From contig JADNRV010000060.1 of assembly GCA_015499995.1 (NCBI GenBank), forward strand, positions 186,001-250,000: 64,000 nucleotides of DNA, given 5' to 3'. The notes under the pieces were generated by a model that was not told where the DNA came from, did no database searches, and saw only the letters and a program-made list of their open reading frames with translations. Of this stretch, positions 41,779 through 54,129 are shown piece by piece. A program made the position numbers and the translations under genes. Each line of letters opens with the position of its first letter. The stretch's first letter is position 1. The stretch is from Flammula alnicola (taxonomy: Eukaryota; Basidiomycota; Agaricomycetes; Agaricales; Strophariaceae).

Positions 41779-43072
41779 ATGTTTGGGCTGCAACACATCG
41801 CTCGACGTCCGCTGTCCGGCTGCATAGCCAGGGCAGACCATTTAATTTGCTGCCGTGGTGGTTTTATTCCGGCGCTACATTATCTGCATTTGAACTTTGT
41901 CGGGAAATGCGAGCAGAGGTCGCTCTCGGTGCGTCGCCCTCCTTGTTTGCAATAATCTTGGTTTGGCGGTTAACGCCGACCACCTACACAGACAATGAAT
42001 GCGTTCGAGGAACGTCAGAGTCGTAACGTGGTCGGAAGACGACATATGCCATGTATACGTCGTGCCATCCGGACCCTTATACCCGACAAGATGTCGCAGC
42101 TGGGCCAGGAGATATACGATCTGTCAGGGCGCGGAAATGCGCTCTTCTTTCACGAGTCATTCCCTCAAGATGACCGAAGAGAGAGAGCAAATTCGCGCGC
42201 CGTTCTTCACTATCGCCACCAAGTAGTAAATGGCGTCTCTGCGACGGTCCCATTTCCGAAGGATACTAGAGGAGTCCTCTACTTGCATCTGCCTTCCGGC
42301 CATTCCGACATATCGGCGCAGATACGATTCCGCGTCTGTCATACTCTAGCCGGCTTTAAACAAGGTCGCGATTTATGTGATGACATTACTGGAGAACCAT
42401 GGAACGTGCCTCTAGGTTCAATTGTCAAAGTTCTATGTACAGCGCACTGCATCGGTCATTGGTTGAAGAGGGTCTCATTGACACGGGCCTCATTTCTGAT
42501 ATACACAATTTGCCCATAACCCGCAGTTCTTCTTATTTGTATGACCTCAACCAGCCGTTTATCTTGGACCTTGCCCATAATCAAATCCACCTCTCCCTTG
42601 CGACGCGACGCAGCATTGAAGCAATCAATATGGTCTGCGCTTTCAAGGATAACTCTCGGGGCATTCTTCGGTCGCCATACACTGGTGAGCGTATTGTCCT
42701 GGCATTGGTAAAATAAACTGGCTCACCAAAGGTAACCGATCTCTCTGTTTTCTAGGCCTCGTTCGGGCTAGCTTTGAGCTATCTACTCTCCCTGAGCATG
42801 TCAAACTGGGCCCGACGTTGCTTCTACGAATCCTCGACATCGTTCAGCCGGTTCAGTGTGTTATAGCAGGCTATGACCATCACATTGGCTTTCCAGAAGC
42901 CGGCACTTTTGTTTCCAGGAGCTCTAAAAAGACAGGTCGATACCGACCATGGCATTACCCGCTAAACTCCAGGGCTTTGGGGAAGGCCTTTTACAAATTC
43001 ATACAAGATTCGCAGTCGATACACGGCCATAGTAACGATACGCCCTGCCTGACGAGCTCCACCAGTGTATAG
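41779..43072 (+). pseudogene. R-family member R5, single frameshift
   Basis: Plus-strand copy with all three exons. The first exon is in frame (41779-41928, reading MFGLQHIARRPLSGCIA). It joins exon 2 (from 41992) without a phase change. Exon 2 is nearly identical to R4 until one base is lost near 42433 (R4 has TTCCTATG, R5 has TTCTATG). After that the frame is shifted until the intron at 42685. Exon 3 (42756-43072) is intact. Apart from this base the copy would encode a complete protein, so inactivation is very recent or the base is an assembly error. Confidence 0.7.
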
Positions 43073-44829
43073 GCCCTAGTAAAATTATATTTCTAATGTA
43101 CCACTAAGATATGGGAAATTTCTTCCACGTCCGCCAAATGTTGCGCTATGAATATGAATATCCTTTACCCCCCTTTACGTCGGAGAAAGTTGGGACTCCT
43201 CACTTCATCCAACCTTAATATTAGCCTACGCTTATATATGTACCTGTGGCTGCGGTAATTTCTACACTATATCGATATCTGCTACCCTTGACCCTCTCCT
43301 TTCTTCTACATTTGCTTTCGTCCTTACAAGGTCTCGGTTCTGAGCAGTAGGCGCGAGTTCCTCAGCTGCCGCATTGAAGAGGATTTTGAAATGGAACCCT
43401 TTGACGAAAGCGCTTTACACCGTTCTCATTTTACGATCGTGCCAGTGGGTATGGGGAATGTTCTGTGTCGCTAACGAAAATCTATGTAGAAAAAATTTGC
43501 ATTCAGTGCGGTTTTATGCACCAGTTGACTTTCGTAAAGCGATCACTTGAATGATGCGCTTCTTATTCTAAAAGCAATCCATTGGTAGTGTCGTTAAGGA
43601 CAAGAAAGATAAGTACGACATCCGAATCAGAAATCATTCGTCAGAATTCGCCTTCGGTGGTTGCCATTATGGCAACGCCATATCCCTGCCACCGTTTAAA
43701 TCCCAGCAGGTCTTACGCCAGTCTTTGGGTTTTTGTTTCTGCCGGCGACGTTCTGTCGATGGAGGCATTGGGCAGCTGTCAACGGACTTCGGAAAATGGA
43801 ACCATGTAGTCTCCCAAAGGCAGCCGTTTTAACCACTGCAGTACCGTGCGGCGGATAGAGCCATGCGCAGGCAAGGAAACATTTCACGCAGTCACTAGAA
43901 TTGCCGAGGCCTCGAACTCGAACCGAAATTCACAATAGTAAACCACCGAATAGTTCTGAGCTCAGTATGGAGGCCAAGCTGCCTGCCGTAATACATAATG
44001 GCACTTTGGAAGCTTTTGTTGGAATCCACAACGGCCTCCGAGTCCCAACAAACATATCAGGTAAGGAAGTATTGTTTCTCACCAGTTAACTCCTTTTCCA
44101 CAGGTCGGCTGAGATCAGAGCTTCTTTGTGGAATGGGGCGATCCTTGAGAATGCGTTGGCACAGGCTTCGAGGGCGTCGAGCGTGGTAAACATGGTCGGT
44201 GATAAGAAAGATCAGATTTGTGGATCCTCGCGTAAGTGAATGACACGAGTCGACTTTGACCCTGCATACTTCACTGTCCTTCTCTCCTCCCAGGCGTCGT
44301 TGGGCGCATCGCCCTCAATCAGTCAAACTCACGGTTCAAAGGCCGCATTACCCACCCGAGGGTAGTGGGTGAGAACTTGGGAACCCACTGGGTTTGCGGA
44401 GAAGCCTTTTAACCCCTTCTTTAGATTTTACGTTCCCCTACCGACACCCAGAGGCTCGAAGTCTAACCTAATTTCGCCGGTTTACTTCATAAGCACTCGT
44501 ATCAGCTACTGCAAGAGAGCAAACAGTTGTCGACTGCCAGGCCGTATTCATTATCTCGCCGAAACATCGTCCACAGGTTTCAGCCACCCGCCAATTCGAT
44601 CTGACCTATATAACACTCGTTAACACTTTCACGACCTCATTGGAAACTCGCCTTAAGCTTTAAACACCTTCCAAAGTTTCACGGGCCTTCAACTTTCTCG
44701 TACCTGTCCTCTTAACGCCAATCCGAGCTACTTAAAGCTAGGCTCGATACAAGGCATTAGACGTCTTCTCCGCCGCCCAATTGCAATATCAGCCAGGCAA
44801 CCCTTGCTTGGAACCACCTCAAGTCGACC
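43073..44829. other. Intergenic region, no gene supported
   Basis: About 1.75 kb. Around 43970-44400 some short frames on the plus strand (for example GILENALAQASRA-like and VVGRIALNQSNSR-like segments) lie next to donor- and acceptor-like sites, but I could not join them into a recognisable protein. Other frames look random. Confidence 0.4.
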
Positions 44830-46277
44830 ATGTCGTTAACAGAGACTCTGCATCTCTCGACGTTCCCAGAGGAACTGCTGGAACGTATCCTATTCTACTG
44901 CGTTGTTGCCCCCTCTTCCCAGCAATCTCGGCCTTCGTGGCATCGAGCCACCGAATCCTCGTTAGCTCCAGGCCAAGTACGTGGACGATTGGCCCTTCTC
45001 CTGGTGTCCAAGACATTCCTCAGGATATCAACACCCCTATTCTACCACACCGTCAACCTCGTTTCCGCCAACCAGCTACATCGTCTTCTCTGCGATGCAT
45101 TGCGACCAAACTCCTTTTTGGCCAGCCACATTCGCCGTCTCGTACTCTCGGGAATATGGGCAGACGCAGGGGAATTACTCCGCCTGTGTAATGTTAATCT
45201 CAAAATGCTCGACATCACCCTCGACACCACCCAACTATCCCCAGGAGTGCATGGGCACATACGTGATTTAGACGCAGAGGAATTCTGTGAAGGCCTGAAG
45301 GAGGTCACTTCCTTGACCCACATCGTGATTCGTAAACCCAACAACGTTTACCTCACCCAACCTAAACCACGATACGTATTGTCCGAGGTCGCAAAGGCCA
45401 TGTATACTTGGGATGACTTGGTTAGCTTTACATCCCTCCTGCCTTGCCGTTGTATTCAACCTAACCTTACGTCTATTCCAGGAACACGCCGATGTAACTT
45501 TTCGTCTCTCTGATGACTCCGGTAGCGTCATGGCCAACTCGGCCTTACTACCCACAACACGTGTCCCACAACTCCAGCAAGGACCGATCACAGCCTTGAC
45601 TCATAGTTTGAGTACTCGGCCAAAGCTGCACACCCTATCCACGCTTCTTCCTAGCGTGTGGAATGAAACGATACTTCGGGTTAGCACGAATCCTTCGCTA
45701 CAACGTATAATACTAGGCGATGGGACCGGCGGCGGAAGGGAGCAAAGCCATTCAAGAGGGGTGACTTGGTCCGGAAAGGACTTCTATGCTGCGCCTGTGT
45801 GCGCCACTTTATCGAATGGTCCTGTCGTCGAAGGAAACCACGGCATCGCGAGCACAGGCCTCTTTTTGCTTCAGGCGAAGAAGCATGCCAGGCTGACTGA
45901 TTTGATCAGAGTTGGAACGTACGTTTTTCTTCCTCTTCTACCTTATCACTCTTCGCTGACCCTCCTCGAGCAGCTCCATCACGCGTACTCGGGCACAGAC
46001 CATGGGCACTATGGGCATACCCATGTCCTCGTCTCCTACTCCTGCTCCTCCATCTCCTCCACCCTGCCCTCGGTCCAACTTACCCAATGCTCCGCACTAT
46101 TACGCACGCTCTCAGAGTGTCCTTCCCACAGTCGAATCCTCACAGTCGAGCCGTACACGGTATCAACGCCCGCAAGTTCGCAACACTAAGCGGACCTTCC
46201 AACCCACAGAGAGCCTCGAGGGCCACGCATCGGCCTCTCCAGGCCCGAGCTCCAACCGCCGCATCCCTGCCTCTTGA
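44830..46277 (+). CDS. F-box-like protein with Pro/Ser-rich tail
   Basis: A 443-aa protein from three exons: 44830-45420, 45482-45918 and 45974-46277. The N-terminus LHLSTFPEELLERILFYCVV is an F-box helix pair. A LLLVSKTFLRISTPLFYHTV segment follows, as in agaric F-box proteins ('LLLvSk+fxri.tPllY+tv'), and then HIRRLVLSGIWAD and other leucine-rich segments. Exon 3 codes for a low-complexity tail with a PTPAPPSPPPCP stretch and many Ser and Arg residues. F-box proteins link substrates to the SCF ubiquitin ligase; the target is unknown. Intron sizes (61 and 55 nt) and phases fit. A start slightly further upstream is not open. The C-terminal exon is the least certain part. Confidence 0.7.
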
Positions 46278-46744
46278 TGCTTGGCCCTCTTTTTTTTTTG
46301 CTTCAAATTTTCTTGGGCTTCTACATCAGATTCACAAAAGGTAAATATACCCCCATGTACACTCTACGCTTGGACTTGCATACCCCGTTCTTGGAACGTC
46401 TCGCATAATTCACTTTCTTTACATATCATGGACTGTTCTGGGTCTCCGTCCGCTATCTTATGCCAGTTTCATTTGTCCCTTACACGGCTCGCACAATGAT
46501 GGCAGAAGCTTGTCCTATGTATTATCTTATAGAACTCGTAATCAATTAGTAATCAAAACGATAAACCATCTGTGAGTAACTGAAAGTACAACTGTGTCCA
46601 TTTTCTGGTTCAACGGATCAAGTACAAAAGGTACACGAAACTTAAAAGATTGTCAATAGTTATGATAAAATAAATTATTGGATAGAAGGGTTAATTTTAG
46701 TGTGGCACCCTCGCACATTTTTGAACATCCCGCAAATTGAGGAT

Positions 46745-47305
46745 TTACCAAGGAGGCAAAGAGTGGCCCTGGACGACAAGTTCGAATGAAAACGAGGACG
46801 GTAAAAAAAGACGAATGGGCTTACCGTCCTCCTGCACTGGAAGTGGATGGCCTTACTACCTTGTCTAAAGTCCCTGTCGCGGCAATTCTTCCTGAAGCAC
46901 CTGCGAGCAAAGTCGCTGAAACTATTCCTTCTGCAAATGCACTGAAAGTTCCAAGGGTTGCAGTTGAATTTCTGGGCTGCCTGGAACATGCATTTGTTGA
47001 CGCATCCTGCGACGCGATAAAGCATAAGATTATGGCACGACAACAGAACTGCGAAGGATCGTACGAGGGAATGAGTTGGAACTGGAACCGGAACTGGAGC
47101 CGGAATCTCCCGAACCGGAGTTGGGGTCACCGGAACCGGGATCGTCGCGAACCTCGTTCTTGAAGCCAGTATCGGAGTCGAAGTCGAAGTCATGAGAGTC
47201 AACTGGGAAGTCAGGCGCGACGGCGCGAGATTCAGGCTCAAGCGCCACGGCAGATGCAGAGGCGAGGACGCTGAGGACGCTGAGGACGATGAAGGAAACA
47301 CGCAT
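46745..47305 (-). CDS. Small secreted CFEM protein E with acidic Asp/Ser linker
   Basis: A 148-aa minus-strand member, three exons (47065-47305, 46825-47006 and 46745-46768) with the same phases as A-D. The signal peptide MRVSFIVLSVLSVLASASAV is clearly related. The linker is not Gly/Asn repeats but acidic and Ser-rich (HDFDFDSDTGF, DPGSGDPNSGSG). The CFEM domain reads CVNKC, FNCNPWNFQCICRR, CFRKNC and HFQC. It keeps all eight cysteines, but Asn stands where A-D have the Asp that is the axial haem-iron ligand in characterised CFEM proteins. Exon 3 encodes GHSLPPW. It lies 21 kb from the other four and shares their upstream module, so it is an older duplicate. Confidence 0.82.
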
Positions 47306-47419
47306 GACGATGATGTTGTGAAGGGATGAAGTGGAGGGGCCGAAGCTTAAAGGTTCGTTTGGATGAATGTCCAGCTTTTAACCTGGATTTTTTGGTGGCG
47401 AGATTTTGAGGGGACGGAG

Positions 47420-47452
47420 GACGTCATGATTCAGCGAATGATCATCGACGTC
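47420..47452 (-). promoter_or_regulatory. Paired GACGTC module of CFEM gene E
   Basis: Two perfect GACGTC cores 27 bp apart, 114 bp before the ATG on the minus strand. Spacing is two bases longer than in A-D, consistent with E being the most divergent copy. Confidence 0.5.
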
Positions 47453-49088
47453 TAACCCGCAAGGGTGGTAGCACCACTGTTTCTGAATCTCTCATGAAAC
47501 AACTAAAGGCCAAGCCAATGCAGAAGTGCAGTTGCACCGCCGTGAAAAATGTGGATGCAAAGACAAGTTGGAGGTGTCCGAATCAGATGAGATGCGTTGG
47601 ATACTTGTGATGCTCGTCGACGGCGCGGCATGCAGTAGATCCCGCCCAGTGGTAAATCGCCAAGTGAGGACAAAAGTAGCCTACGTCGTAGAATGACTCT
47701 GAATGAGCAGTGAAGGCTATGATGCGGAGCTTCATAACGGAGTGGCGGAAGGAAACGCGGTAGTCGTCTCACCCCGGGCTCCACGTATAAATTCATTCGT
47801 TTGAAACTCAGGCGAGAGTCGAACATGCCTGCGATCTATTTCCTGTGCCAAGACGGAGATCGTATAGTCTGTTTCGCAAGTTTTGGGGTTCTGTGTACCC
47901 CCGCCGAGGTAATATTCCAAGACTAAGAGTTGCAGGCCTTGAAAGTCGAATGCTCCTTTCCGTTCGAGCACCGTTTGAGACATATCAGCCAAAATGCTCC
48001 AGCGACGGGGCTGCTGCAAGAGTGTACTGCATATCGTTTTTTGGAGATGGAGTTGAGAATCAGTGAGGAGTACAAACGGGAAGACTGATTCAAGATATGA
48101 CCGTCACAATCAATTTCCTAAAAACAATTTAAACATGAAGTCGGTGGCAGTGAAGTCTCCTGGACCAGGTCCATGGATGATCCAGGTCTCTCACGCTGGC
48201 CATCATTGATGCGTTCGACACGCACTAGCACTTTTTAACAGAGTTCTGACTGCCCTCTGTTCTCCTTCAACAAGTTATTCTGAGGATCTCTCCGTTTCCC
48301 CTGTGTTTTCCTATCAAGTTTCAACGTTTCACCTTCAATCATGATATGTATTCTCAGGTTTCAAGTTCTACCTACGCGAGGGTACTACTCAGAGTAGGGC
48401 CTCTTAAATACCCGTTAAGCGCATCATTTTCCAGGGCGAGTAAACGCCTCTCGACCACAGGCTTGACTTACCGAAGAATACGTACTGTGCATGTACTGCA
48501 TGCCACAATTCCTTCGCCTCAGCATCGAAGATAGACTCAGATCGAAGTTGCAACGAGTTACGAGACAGAAATTTTCGAGAAGCCTTCGATCTTGTGGTGA
48601 GTGGTTTCACTTACACATTCTTTGAAATCGTGTATTTCTCTTGACCGATATCTATACTTACGCAGAATACGAATAATGCTCGATTTAACCCGCGAGGACC
48701 GATCGGATTTCGGCGCCATTGCCAGTTGACGACGACCACGGCGGCGAGCTCAGAGCTGGGACGTGGCAATCTAGGCAAGCTCAGAGTCATGGCTAGTCAC
48801 GATGTTATAACGCTTTCTGTATCAGGCTCTACCAGAGTGTACGTAGCAAGTTGAAACAACCATATCTCAATCGCTTTGAAATTCTGTCCAGACCACTTTT
48901 TCAACTCCCGCGAAACCGACAAGCTTGAGAGGCTAGTCTTCTTGAGAACAAGAACAGTGGCAGCGCATCACCGACCATCGTACGGCATCATCTCATTATT
49001 CGAACTGCAAGCCAATAGTGTTACGGTGCCGCGTCACCACCTGCCCAAGATCAAAGAAGCCTTCGGGCTTGAAACAATAAGGTGTACG

Positions 49089-49112
49089 CAAAGAAAGAAA
49101 GAAAGAAAGAAA
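49089..49112 (+). repeat. GAAA microsatellite
   Basis: About six GAAA units in a row with no gene context. Confidence 0.8.
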
Positions 49113-49532
49113 CCAACGAAGCATTCAGGTTCAGTTTCGGTGAGTAAAATTACCGAGCAAATCTGAAAGTCACTCAGATCAATAACTTGTTCACTGTCAG
49201 CTGTCCCGTACTCCTGGAGATAGACAGAGGCTTGACAAGATATCAGCAATGATTTTCCGGTCTTCGACGTCTACTCTAATTGACCGTGATGAACCTCGTT
49301 CACGTACTCGCCCTGAAGCCTTCACAGAACACTCCGAAAGGGCTCATTGTCTTTTACGAAGAACACGGGAGGCTGAAGCTTGGAACGAACTCGGACGCAG
49401 TTAGCGCTTAACGTGTCGCAGAAGATCGCGGGGGAAGTCACTGTTCATGTCAAGCTTCGGACATGCTTATCATGGCCTTGCTGTGAAACAGAAGGTTCCC
49501 CCACTGTCTAAATTAACTATATAAGGAAGCAC

Positions 49533-49770
49533 TTTTCTGCAACTTGTTTGTTTGGTTTCGAGGGTTATGTCTCTGTATCAAACATGACCAAATACTATCT
49601 TCACCCTATCCTTTCGAAAGTTTTCTGCAACTTGTTTATTTGGTTTCAAGGGTTATGTCTTTGACTCAAACATGATCAAATACTATCTTCTCCCTATCCT
49701 TTCGCAAAGTTTTCTGCAAGTTGCTTGCACTTATTTGGATTCGAGGTTTTTGCCTTTGTTACGAACTCAC
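49533..49770 (+). repeat. Tandem repeat, period 88-89 bp, about 2.6 units
   Basis: Units begin with TTTTCTGCAA at 49533, 49621 and 49710. Units one and two share GGGTTATGTCT, AAACATGA and AAATACTATCTTC blocks at the same places. Unit three is more diverged and fades near 49770. Each complete unit holds an ATG followed by a similar short hydrophobic peptide. Confidence 0.8.
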
Positions 49771-50221
49771 TTCTGTCTAGCCATTCTATCTTTTATTAGT
49801 GCTGCGAGGAGCCAACCGAAGGTTGGCGACAAGCAGCATGCGACCACAGACAATACTTACTGTAAAATATATTTTTTTGCCAACGAAAAATATGTGGCTA
49901 AGTAACTAGTACTTAGTCAGTATTAGAATATAAATCAATGTGAAAAAAGTGTGTCCACAGCAAGGACATGACGACAAAGTCGTCCCTTTATAGAAATAGC
50001 AATCACAATCACGCCAAATGTCGCTACTACATACGGTGCGGAAAACATAAGTATACGAAGCTTGGACTGAAGAAATGAGCGTTTCACGTCATTGGCCCGG
50101 CTTTTGGGTCCACAGGAGAACTTTCATCAATTCTGAGGATTCCCCATGGATTACCTTTCCCCTGTCGTTATTCAGCTAGCGATCATGTCGTTAAAGAGAC
50201 AGGACACCGGGCTAAGAGAGG

Positions 50222-50227
50222 TATAAA
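50222..50227 (+). promoter_or_regulatory. TATA element of the intact GMC gene
   Basis: TATAAA 48 bp before the ATG, matching the position in GMC copy 1. Confidence 0.5.
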
Positions 50228-50269
50228 GCTAGAGGATCTGAAATCATTGCGGTTCATCAGTTCGCAGCC

Positions 50270-52615
50270 ATGTTTCCATCCAGGTTATTTTCGTTGGCAC
50301 TTGCGGCTTGTCTGGTCGCTCCTTCCGTCGCCGTCACCACCGCAGCTTCTCAGCTTCAAACGCTAGAATATGATTATGTTATTATTGGAGGTGTGCACAT
50401 GATTATATCGTACGTCACTAGACTAACGACTTGTAACAGCTGGAACTGCTGGACTCGTGCTTGCCAATCGTTTAACTGAAAACTCGAATGTCACTGTCCT
50501 TGTTCTTGAGGCTGGTGTAAGGTGAGTTATACTATATAACTGCTTCACAGCTATCGCTTACCGTTTGTGAATTTATCTCAGCGATCAAGGTGTTATTCCG
50601 GCAATTGCACCTTTCCTAGGACCAACATTGACACCTGGTGCGTTTCTATCCACTCTTCTGCCCCAAGACGGCACTCATACCACATCTGCAGATACGCCTT
50701 TTGATTGGAACTATACTGTTGCTCCTCAGGACGGTATGCTGGGTCGAAGCTTCAGTTACCCCCGAGGAAGACTGTTGGGAGGTTCTAGCAGCGCCAGTGA
50801 GTTACATGTACAATACATCCAATTTCGTCCCTCGGCGCTGAATTTCTCTGGCAGATTATATGATCCACCAGTTTGGCACGGATGAGGACTGGGACAGGTT
50901 TGCTCAAGTCACTGGTGATTCCGGATGGGCATGGGACAACATGCAGCAGTATGTTCAGAAGGTTAGTCCAGTGCCTTATACATATGTTTCTTCGCTGCTA
51001 ACTCGTATTTTAGCACGAGAAATTTATAACTGTTGCTGCTGATGGGCACAACACCACTGGCGAATTCATCCCATCTCTGCACGGGTTCAATGGCGAGGTT
51101 TCCGTTAGTCTTCCTGGAAACAATCAGACAATCGATGCTCGCATCCTCGCCACGACGGAGCAGCTGTCATCAGAATTCCCTTTCAACGAGGACTTGAGTG
51201 GTGGTTCGCACAGTATCCTCGGACTTGGCTTCCTTCAGTCCACCATTGGAGGAGGGGTGCGAAGTAGCTCGTCTACAAGTTATCTCGCCAATGCGAATGG
51301 CCGCCCAAATCTTACGGTTTTAATCAACGCGACTGTTATGAAGTTGCTGCAGACCGGCACCACTTCCTCCGGTCTGAAGTCGTTCCGCAGCGTCCAATTT
51401 ACTAGTTCTCCAGGAACATCACTTGCTCCGGGAGGTAAAGAGGTTTCTTCTCTGAGCATCCAAGCATACAACTCACAAATAACGCGATGCGTACAGGCGG
51501 CCCCACACTGACAGCCAAGGCTCGAAAGGAGGTCATTCTTTCAGCTGGTGCTCTCAACTCGCCACAGATCCTCCAGCTGTCGGGCATTGGCAACAGCGCT
51601 GACCTCGCATCCTTCAATATACCTGTCCTTATCGACAATCCGGAGGTCGGATATAACCTGAGCGACCACGTCCTTCTCCCGAACATCTTCAATGTCAATG
51701 GCCAAGGAAGCTTTGATGATTTGCTACGGGATTCTAGTCTCATCGGAGCCGCTATAAACGAATGGGCCGTCAATAAGACGGGCGTAATCGCCAACAACTT
51801 CATTAATTTCTTCGGGTTTTCGAGACTTCCTGAAAATGCTACTATCTTTGATACCGTCGCGGATCCCGCCCCTGGACCGAACTCCCCTCACTGGGAAATG
51901 ATTCCGACGGTAAGCGCCAAAAAAAGATCGCGCCTTGGAGTTCGCTGACACTTGACACAGAACTTCTGGCTGAACCCTGGAATTGCTGAACCGTCCACGG
52001 GAAATTTCTTGACGATTGTGACTGCACTAATCAGTACCACCTCTCGTGAGTGCATTTTAATTTATGGTCGTGTGTAGGCGCTACTACCTGAAGCATTGTG
52101 CTTATCATCTGGCTTGCGTGCAGGCGGCACCGTTAAAATACGCTCAACCAATCCCTTTGACAAGCCAATTATTGATCCCAAGTTTTTGACTACTGACTTT
52201 GACATCACCGCCATGCGAGAAAGTGTGAAAGGCGCCTTGCGCTTTGTCGCTGCGCCTGCGTGGTCCGACTATGGCGTTACCCCTTTCGGTACCCTCGCCA
52301 GTGCATCCACGGACGACGAAATTGATAACTTCGTGCGAGGCGCTGGTACAACGGTGTTCCATCCCATTGGAACTGCTGCCATGGCTGAATCATCCTCGCC
52401 AAATGGTGTTGTCAACCCTGACTTGACGGTCAAGGGAGCTGATGGCCTTCGTGTTGTTGATGCGTCTGTCTTCGTGAGTCTGTTCGTTGAACGATTTCTC
52501 GCTCCTCCGATTCATTATTTGTTCGATCCAGCCTTTCATACCAAGTACTCATCCACAAGGGCCCGTATATCTTCTTGCCGAGAGGACGGCTGATCTGATC
52601 AAGGCAAGCGCATAA
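50270..52615 (+). CDS. GMC oxidoreductase copy 2 (aryl-alcohol-oxidase-like), intact
   Basis: Secreted flavoenzyme of 607 aa from ten exons: 50270-50390, 50440-50521, 50582-50637, 50692-50796, 50855-50961, 51014-51434, 51497-51909, 51961-52045, 52124-52473 and 52532-52615; all phases close. The signal peptide is [19 protein letters not shown]. The FAD-binding Rossmann segment is YDYVIIGAGTAG, split by intron 1. [12 protein letters not shown] is the GMC signature region. FHPIGTAAM and [13 protein letters not shown] place the two active-site histidines as in aryl-alcohol oxidases. The probable reaction is oxidation of aromatic or other primary alcohols, giving hydrogen peroxide for peroxidases or passing electrons to quinones. 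Several N-x-S/T sites in the middle suggest glycosylation. Substrate choice within AA3_2 cannot be told from sequence. Confidence 0.93.
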
Positions 52616-53296
52616 GGCAAAGGCTTGACTGGACAAATCAAGATTCATTCCATCCCTTCTCCCATAATTCATTAAGATCGCCACATTCGCTTACTTCGAA
52701 GTAGTAGTTGATTTCGTTGCCTCTTGGTTTGTTTGATTTACTACTTCTTACTATACTTATCAAGGATTAATTTGGAGATTGTTGGGTTGCATATTGGACT
52801 GCGGCCATCCAAAGGCTACGTAGCGTTGGCTTATTAGTAATTTATATATGGGCGCGGACCCGAGAGATACCAATCGTACCAAACCTGCAATGGCTTCCTT
52901 CCTTTCGCGTTATACATGTGGGTAGAATGGGGAGATGATTGGAGGACGAACACAGTGGATCTGCGGTGCCCGGGCGCTTGTCAGGCGCTATCGATGAACG
53001 ATCGAGCTTTGGCAGCACTTTCCATAAGAGGGAGAAAGGTACAGAAAATCGACCTGTGATATCATGTCATGTGACGGTGGCCTTTAATTAATTCGATCCG
53101 AGATCGCGGACGTTCAGGTTGCTCTCTTCATGAACGACTCGTATCTTCGTCTTCGGGATAAAAAGGCATAACACCAAGAAGAGCAAGAATCGTGTGAGCC
53201 ATACGATATTGGTAAGTTGAGAGAGCCATGAAAAAATGGTCATAATTATAATTCACTTCCTACATTCTAGCAGTCAACATCATATCCCATTCGTTC
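52616..53296. other. Intergenic, nothing recognised
   Basis: About 680 bp between the GMC gene and the kinase-like gene. No gene, RNA or element was seen. Confidence 0.5.
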
Positions 53297-54129
53297 ATGT
53301 TGAACACACTTCATATCGAGTTTCCAGACATCTGGCGTGGCTGGGATATGAAGGAATGCAACCTTATCTCTGTTCTCGATTCCGATGTTCATTCTCCCAC
53401 ATCTGACTGTGATCATGCTCCGGAAGCGATCGCCGTGAGTGTCGACCCTAAAACGACCACTGACTATTACTCCGATTGCCCTGTATTTCGGGGTATTCTC
53501 CAGCGGCCTAGCCATCCATACGAAAGGACTACCGTTGCTCTGAAATTCGCCATGCGGGACGACCTGATCGCTGACCTCGTCGAAGAGACCGAGATGTACA
53601 TTGGACCCCTGGAGCCGTTGCAAGGATCGACCGTTCCTCGATGTTATGGATTGTATGCCGGAACGGGTACGGAAGACCAGGCTATTGCCTGCTTGGTGCT
53701 GGAGTATTGGGGAGAGGTCATCCAAAAACCATTTTCTCAGCTTCCCATGGAGCTCAGGTACGCCCATTTCTTGAAACGAACAAGAGGTCCATGGTAAATG
53801 TCCCACAACGTCAAATTAAGGGTGCGCATATTGGAGCGCTTAGGAAAGATCCACCAGCAAGGTCTTCTTCATGGTGACTTCGCTGAACGCAATGTCCTTC
53901 AAAAGAACGGCGATGTCCGGATAATCGATTTCGATAGGGCCGTTCCCCACCAGCATTGTGATTTCGATATGAACTTTCATGCTGGAGAGAAGCTGCCAGA
54001 CCAAAAAAAATTCGGGTGCGAGCACCTATGGGATATCTGCCGACGTAACATGATGATTTGGAGTCAGTTTCCAAGTTCTTTCCTCTTTGTAGCTTCGTAT
54101 CTGACTTTCACGTGTCATTAGAAAATTGA
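53297..54129 (+). CDS. Small protein-kinase-like protein
   Basis: A 236-aa protein with a degenerate kinase fold, three exons (53297-53757, 53821-54062 and 54122-54129). The N-lobe shows TTVALKFAMRDDL (Lys of the VALK strand) and an acidic helix EETEMYIGP. A hinge-like CLVLEYWGE follows. The catalytic loop is LHGDFAERNVL (His-Gly-Asp with Asn five residues later) and the metal-binding motif is IIDFDRA, DFD instead of DFG. Such HGD/DFD proteins form fungal families related to aminoglycoside/choline-kinase-like and PKL kinases. The C-lobe after this motif is short, so it may be truncated or a divergent small member. A start upstream of 53297 was not found. Whether it is active is uncertain. Confidence 0.65.

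Larger units (their letters stand above)
47306..50269. other. Long intergenic region
   Basis: About 3 kb without a supported gene. The first 500 bp are the inverted CFEM 5' block of gene E, up to an AGTCGTCTCACC sequence near 47763. Further right lie a GAAA microsatellite and an 88-bp tandem repeat, listed separately. A 77-codon frame at 49672-49905 with a hydrophobic start lies inside the tandem repeat and is not claimed as a gene. Confidence 0.45.

Noticed and set aside
43781..43930. tRNA-like string ending in CGAACTCGAACC
   Set aside because: Some arm-like segments suggest a degenerate minus-strand tRNA or SINE head, but I could not fold acceptor, D and T arms consistently.
49533..49770. 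CRISPR-like array
   Set aside because: Units are contiguous with an 88-bp period and no unique spacers, in a fungal context; it is an ordinary tandem repeat.
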